A model generated the notes under the pieces. That model had not been told where the DNA came from. It saw nothing but the letters and a program-made list of their open reading frames with translations, and searched no databases. From NCBI GenBank assembly GCA_024233005.1, contig JACKQE010000005.1, positions 1 to 64,000 of the forward strand: a stretch of DNA of 64,000 nt, read 5' to 3'. This document shows positions 62,595 through 64,000 of the stretch, one piece after another (within the stretch, counting starts at the first letter, position 1; every line of letters starts with the position of its first letter). Position numbers and translations under genes: made by a program. This stretch comes from Akkermansiaceae bacterium (lineage in GTDB: Bacteria; Verrucomicrobiota; Verrucomicrobiia; Verrucomicrobiales; DEV007).

Positions 62595-62795
62595 GGGTGA
62601 CAGTTTATTTCGGAATTGGAAGGTTTGCACCCGGGAAGAAAGGCCCGGGCCTGTCTCCATCAGCGTTGACTGGCGCAGGCAGTCTAGGTTCCGGCAACAT
62701 CCGGACGATGGCTTCCTTGAAAGAAGGCAACGCTGATCAAGCAAAGGTCAGGCTCAAACCGGGGATGGCCCGAGGGACTCCGCGGCTTCCTGCAC

Positions 62796-64000
62796 CTATT
62801 CCAACCCCTGCAGTCTCCTGCGGAGAAGATCCAAAGCGGAACGCAGCGTGCGCATCTTGACTGTGGGGCGGTCTCCCGGATGCCGCAGGCGCACCACCCG
62901 GGTCTCCCGTCCTTCGCTGGCCAGACCGATGAAGACGGTGCCGACGGGTTTTTCTTCACTGCCCCCGTCGGGACCGGCGATACCGGTCACGGAAAGGGCG
63001 TGCGTGGTGCCGGCGGCATGACGGCATCCTTCAACCATGGCTCGGGCGACAGGTTCGCTGACCGCGCCGTGGGCGGCGAGCAGTTCAGGAGGCACCCCAA
63101 GCAGGTCGGTCTTGGCTTCGTTGGCATAGGTAACATAGCCGCGCAGAAAAGCACGGGAAGCCCCGGGGACATCGGTCAGAGTGCTGGCAATGAGCCCTCC
63201 GGTGCAGGACTCGGCGGTGGCGAGGGTTTCCCCTCGGGCGGTGAGCAGACCGAGGACGACCTCCTGGAGTTCCGCCTCCGATTCTGTGGCGATTTCAGTG
63301 GGAAAGGCGCGCCGGACGATCTCCGCTCCGGTGGCGACGAGATCGGAGGGGCCGATCAGGCGGACATCCACCTCACCGGGACGAGCGCAGTAGCCGACTT
63401 CCAGCCCTCCGAGCCCGACAAGGGCGTCGAGAGGTTGCTCGATTTTCTCCGCAATGGCGGATTCCCCCACGTTGATGATCCTGAAATTGAGAAAGGTGGG
63501 GAGGGCGGTCTCACCGAGCAGGCTGCGGAGCCGCGGCACGACCTGGTCGTGAAACATCGGATGGAGTTCCCGCGGAGGACCGGGGAGCAGGAACAGGTGC
63601 GGAGAGGACCCATCGGGCCGCGCGGGCACATGGAGACCGGGAGCGGTGCCGTTGGGATTGTCGAGCACCGTGGCTCCCCCGGGGACCATGGCTTGACGCT
63701 CGTTGCCGGGAGGCGGCTTGCGGCCATGGCGGGCAAAGATGCCTTCGATGTGTCGGACCACGGAGTCGTCGAGGAGGAGCGGCAGTCCGAGGAGTTCAGC
63801 GGTGATTTCCCGGGTGATGTCATCCGTCGTGGGGCCCAGGCCACCGGTGATGAGAAGCACGTCGCAGCGGGTCAGGCACTCAGCGATGGCTTCACGGATC
63901 GCTTCCCCGTCGGGGACGCAGGTCTGACGCTGCACGCGCAGGCCAAGTTTGAAGAGCTCGCGGCCGAACCAGGCTCCGTGGGTGTTGACCACCTTGCCCA
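62796..64000 (-). CDS. cinA: CinA family protein, N terminus cut by window edge
   Basis: The visible 401 codons hold most of a CinA. An N-terminal MoCF-like (molybdopterin-binding-type) domain is seen from GKVVNTHGAWFGREL through LLITGGLGPTTDDITREITA. A C-terminal PncC/NMN amidohydrolase domain has LATAESCTGGLIASTLTDV, GVPPELLAAHGAVSEPVARA and SVTGIAGPDGGSEEKPVGTV. The domain recycles NMN to NaMN. The first residues (normally MKAEII...GTELLLG) lie beyond the right edge; a GTG at 63992 is internal, since upstream codons already match the family. Confidence 0.93.
   Translation of the reverse strand, partial: GKVVNTHGAWFGRELFKLGLRVQRQTCVPDGEAIREAIAECLTRCDVLLITGGLGPTTDDITREITAELLGLPLLLDDSVVRHIEGIFARHGRKPPPGNERQAMVPGGATVLDNPNGTAPGLHVPARPDGSSPHLFLLPGPPRELHPMFHDQVVPRLRSLLGETALPTFLNFRIINVGESAIAEKIEQPLDALVGLGGLEVGYCARPGEVDVRLIGPSDLVATGAEIVRRAFPTEIATESEAELQEVVLGLLTARGETLATAESCTGGLIASTLTDVPGASRAFLRGYVTYANEAKTDLLGVPPELLAAHGAVSEPVARAMVEGCRHAAGTTHALSVTGIAGPDGGSEEKPVGTVFIGLASEGRETRVVRLRHPGDRPTVKMRTLRSALDLLRRRLQGLE

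Overview
The window is a GC-rich bacterial chromosome segment, most probably from the Verrucomicrobiota. Four things point there: a type IV pilus locus with a secretin and small PilM/N/O/P-like genes in the style of the Akkermansia pilus locus (from memory); DUF1501 Tat proteins and a giant PSCyt/WD40/DUF1549/DUF1553 protein, typical of the Planctomycetes-Verrucomicrobia group; a TMTC-like membrane TPR protein; and a short dispersed-repeat-like sequence (32561-32650) of a kind I associate with these genomes. No rRNA, tRNA, insertion sequence or prophage was recognised.

Left part (1-9428, minus strand): a complete type I-C CRISPR-Cas locus. From its promoter end it reads cas3, vapB, vapC, cas5c, cas8c, cas7c, a pRiA4b ORF-3-like gene, cas4, cas1, cas2, leader, and then the leader-proximal end of a CRISPR array that runs off the left edge. 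Two insertions into the canonical order stand out. A complete VapBC-type toxin-antitoxin pair sits between cas3 and cas5, with its own inverted repeat. A pRiA4b ORF-3-like gene is locked between cas7 and cas4 and overlaps the likely cas4 start. These are the best candidates for something undescribed. glmS (9906-11762) follows.

Pilus part (11987-29378): a secretin gene reads leftward with its own terminator. Diverging from it are a 517-aa pilin-like protein, a PilT-like ATPase with a Gln-rich repeat tail, PilM/N/O/P-like alignment proteins, PilW/X/V-like minor prepilins, the PilC platform, a probable major pilin, three more prepilins, the PilB ATPase and a single-domain response regulator. No prepilin peptidase is visible. 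Good sigma-70-like promoters precede several of these genes. Two of them (secretin and major pilin) are overlapped by inverted repeats with the same half-site, ACCATAA/TTATGGT, which suggests a shared regulator.

Middle part (29383-38505): an orphan DUF1501 protein, a patch of small hypothetical genes with a repeat and a possible broken gene, a phosphodiester glycosidase-family protein, a haem-binding Tll0287-like protein and a large PQQ-type beta-propeller. Next (38808-45473) come the giant cytochrome/WD40/DUF1549/DUF1553 protein and its DUF1501 partner.

Right part: a phosphate uptake operon pstS, pstC, pstA, pstB, phoU (45716-51517), with unusually large extracytoplasmic insertions in both permeases and two candidate operator regions; an NAD-dependent beta-hydroxyacid dehydrogenase; a TMTC-like protein; a tightly overlapping pyrimidine operon pyrR-pyrB-pyrC-pyrF-pyrE (54723-58865); an FG-GAP repeat protein; a membrane adenylate/guanylate cyclase; and cinA, cut by the right edge.
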